DNA of 13,845 nt, taken from the NCBI GenBank assembly GCA_031431235.1, contig JANPDA010000081.1, forward strand, positions 1 to 13,845. The letters are read 5' to 3'. This DNA is from JANNSW01 sp031431235 (GTDB taxonomy: Bacteria > Pseudomonadota > Alphaproteobacteria > Rhizobiales > Hyphomicrobiaceae). The position numbers and the translations under genes were made by a program. The notes beneath the pieces are model-generated. The model saw nothing but the letters and a program-made list of their open reading frames with translations, did not search any database and was not told the DNA's origin. This document shows, one piece after another, positions 13,729 to 13,845 of the stretch (positions are counted from its first letter, which is position 1; every line of letters starts with the position of its first letter).

Positions 13729-13845
13729 GTGGTCGATTCAGTTGAGGATATTGCCGACCGGCTCAGGGTTTTCGTTTCCTATTCTCGCAAGGACACCGAT
13801 TTTGTTGACCAACTCGTCGATGCGCTCGATGCCGCTGGGTTTGCC
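13729..13845 (+). CDS. TIR-domain protein, N-terminal fragment
   Basis: Only the first 39 codons are in the window. After about 12 residues the sequence VFVSYSRKDTDFVDQLVDAL (14-33) is the box 1 strand and alpha-A helix of a bacterial TIR domain, with the FVSYSRKD signature. The start is GTG 13729, supported by GAGGGG (13717-13722) 6 nt upstream and by an in-frame stop at 13702-13704 that excludes longer starts. Bacterial TIR domains often hydrolyse NAD+ or make cyclic ADP-ribose signals in anti-phage defence; others are fused to WD40, TPR or NTPase modules and serve as signalling scaffolds. The C-terminal partner domain is outside the window, so the role is open. No defence gene is seen beside it here. 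Confidence 0.8.
   Translation, partial: MVDSVEDIADRLRVFVSYSRKDTDFVDQLVDALDAAGFA

Overview
The window reads as chromosomal DNA of a GC-rich alphaproteobacterium. The grounds are the strong G/C bias at third codon positions, a propionyl-CoA carboxylase alpha subunit of the alphaproteobacterial type, and an MntR regulator with alphaproteobacterial-type neighbours. I cannot name a genus. No rRNA, tRNA, CRISPR array or intact insertion sequence is visible. The genes at both ends are cut by the window edge.

Left block (2-4874, all + strand): the C-terminus of a 2-oxoacid dehydrogenase E2 acyltransferase, an ACAD10/11-like acyl-CoA dehydrogenase, an Asp/Glu-racemase-superfamily protein, then the E1 alpha and E1 beta subunits, which overlap by 8 nt. 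E2 is separated from E1 by two unrelated-looking enzymes. This suggests a catabolic route in which a 2-oxoacid is oxidatively decarboxylated to an acyl-CoA that is then dehydrogenated. The substrate cannot be read from the sequence. Hairpins follow E2 and the dehydrogenase gene, and a TetR-like palindrome sits upstream of the dehydrogenase. A convergent YfcG/YghU-like glutathione transferase (4913-5617, -) closes the block.

Metal block (5761-8649): on the minus strand, a Tat-exported two-domain multicopper oxidase and a ZIP-family metal transporter share an ATGA start/stop overlap. The transporter carries an extra N-terminal extracytoplasmic domain. Divergent from them is mntR, which keeps all the manganese ligands. 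The 137-bp divergent region holds a TTGACA-N17-TAATTT promoter for the oxidase-transporter pair. A TTAGC-N4-GCTAA palindrome, matching the TAGC-N4-GCTA core of MntR boxes, lies across its spacer and -10. This is the most coherent and interesting module in the window: a manganese-responsive oxidase/permease pair formally reminiscent of the yeast Fet3/Ftr1 arrangement.

Right block: a near-perfect 17-bp inverted repeat just after mntR; a secreted, coiled-coil-rich protein of unknown function (8755-9987, +); a convergent class III nucleotide cyclase with altered base-recognition residues (10008-11324, -); the divergent pccA (11450-13465, +) without pccB beside it; a 263-bp non-coding stretch with inverted repeats; and the first 39 codons of a TIR-domain protein (13729 to the end, +).
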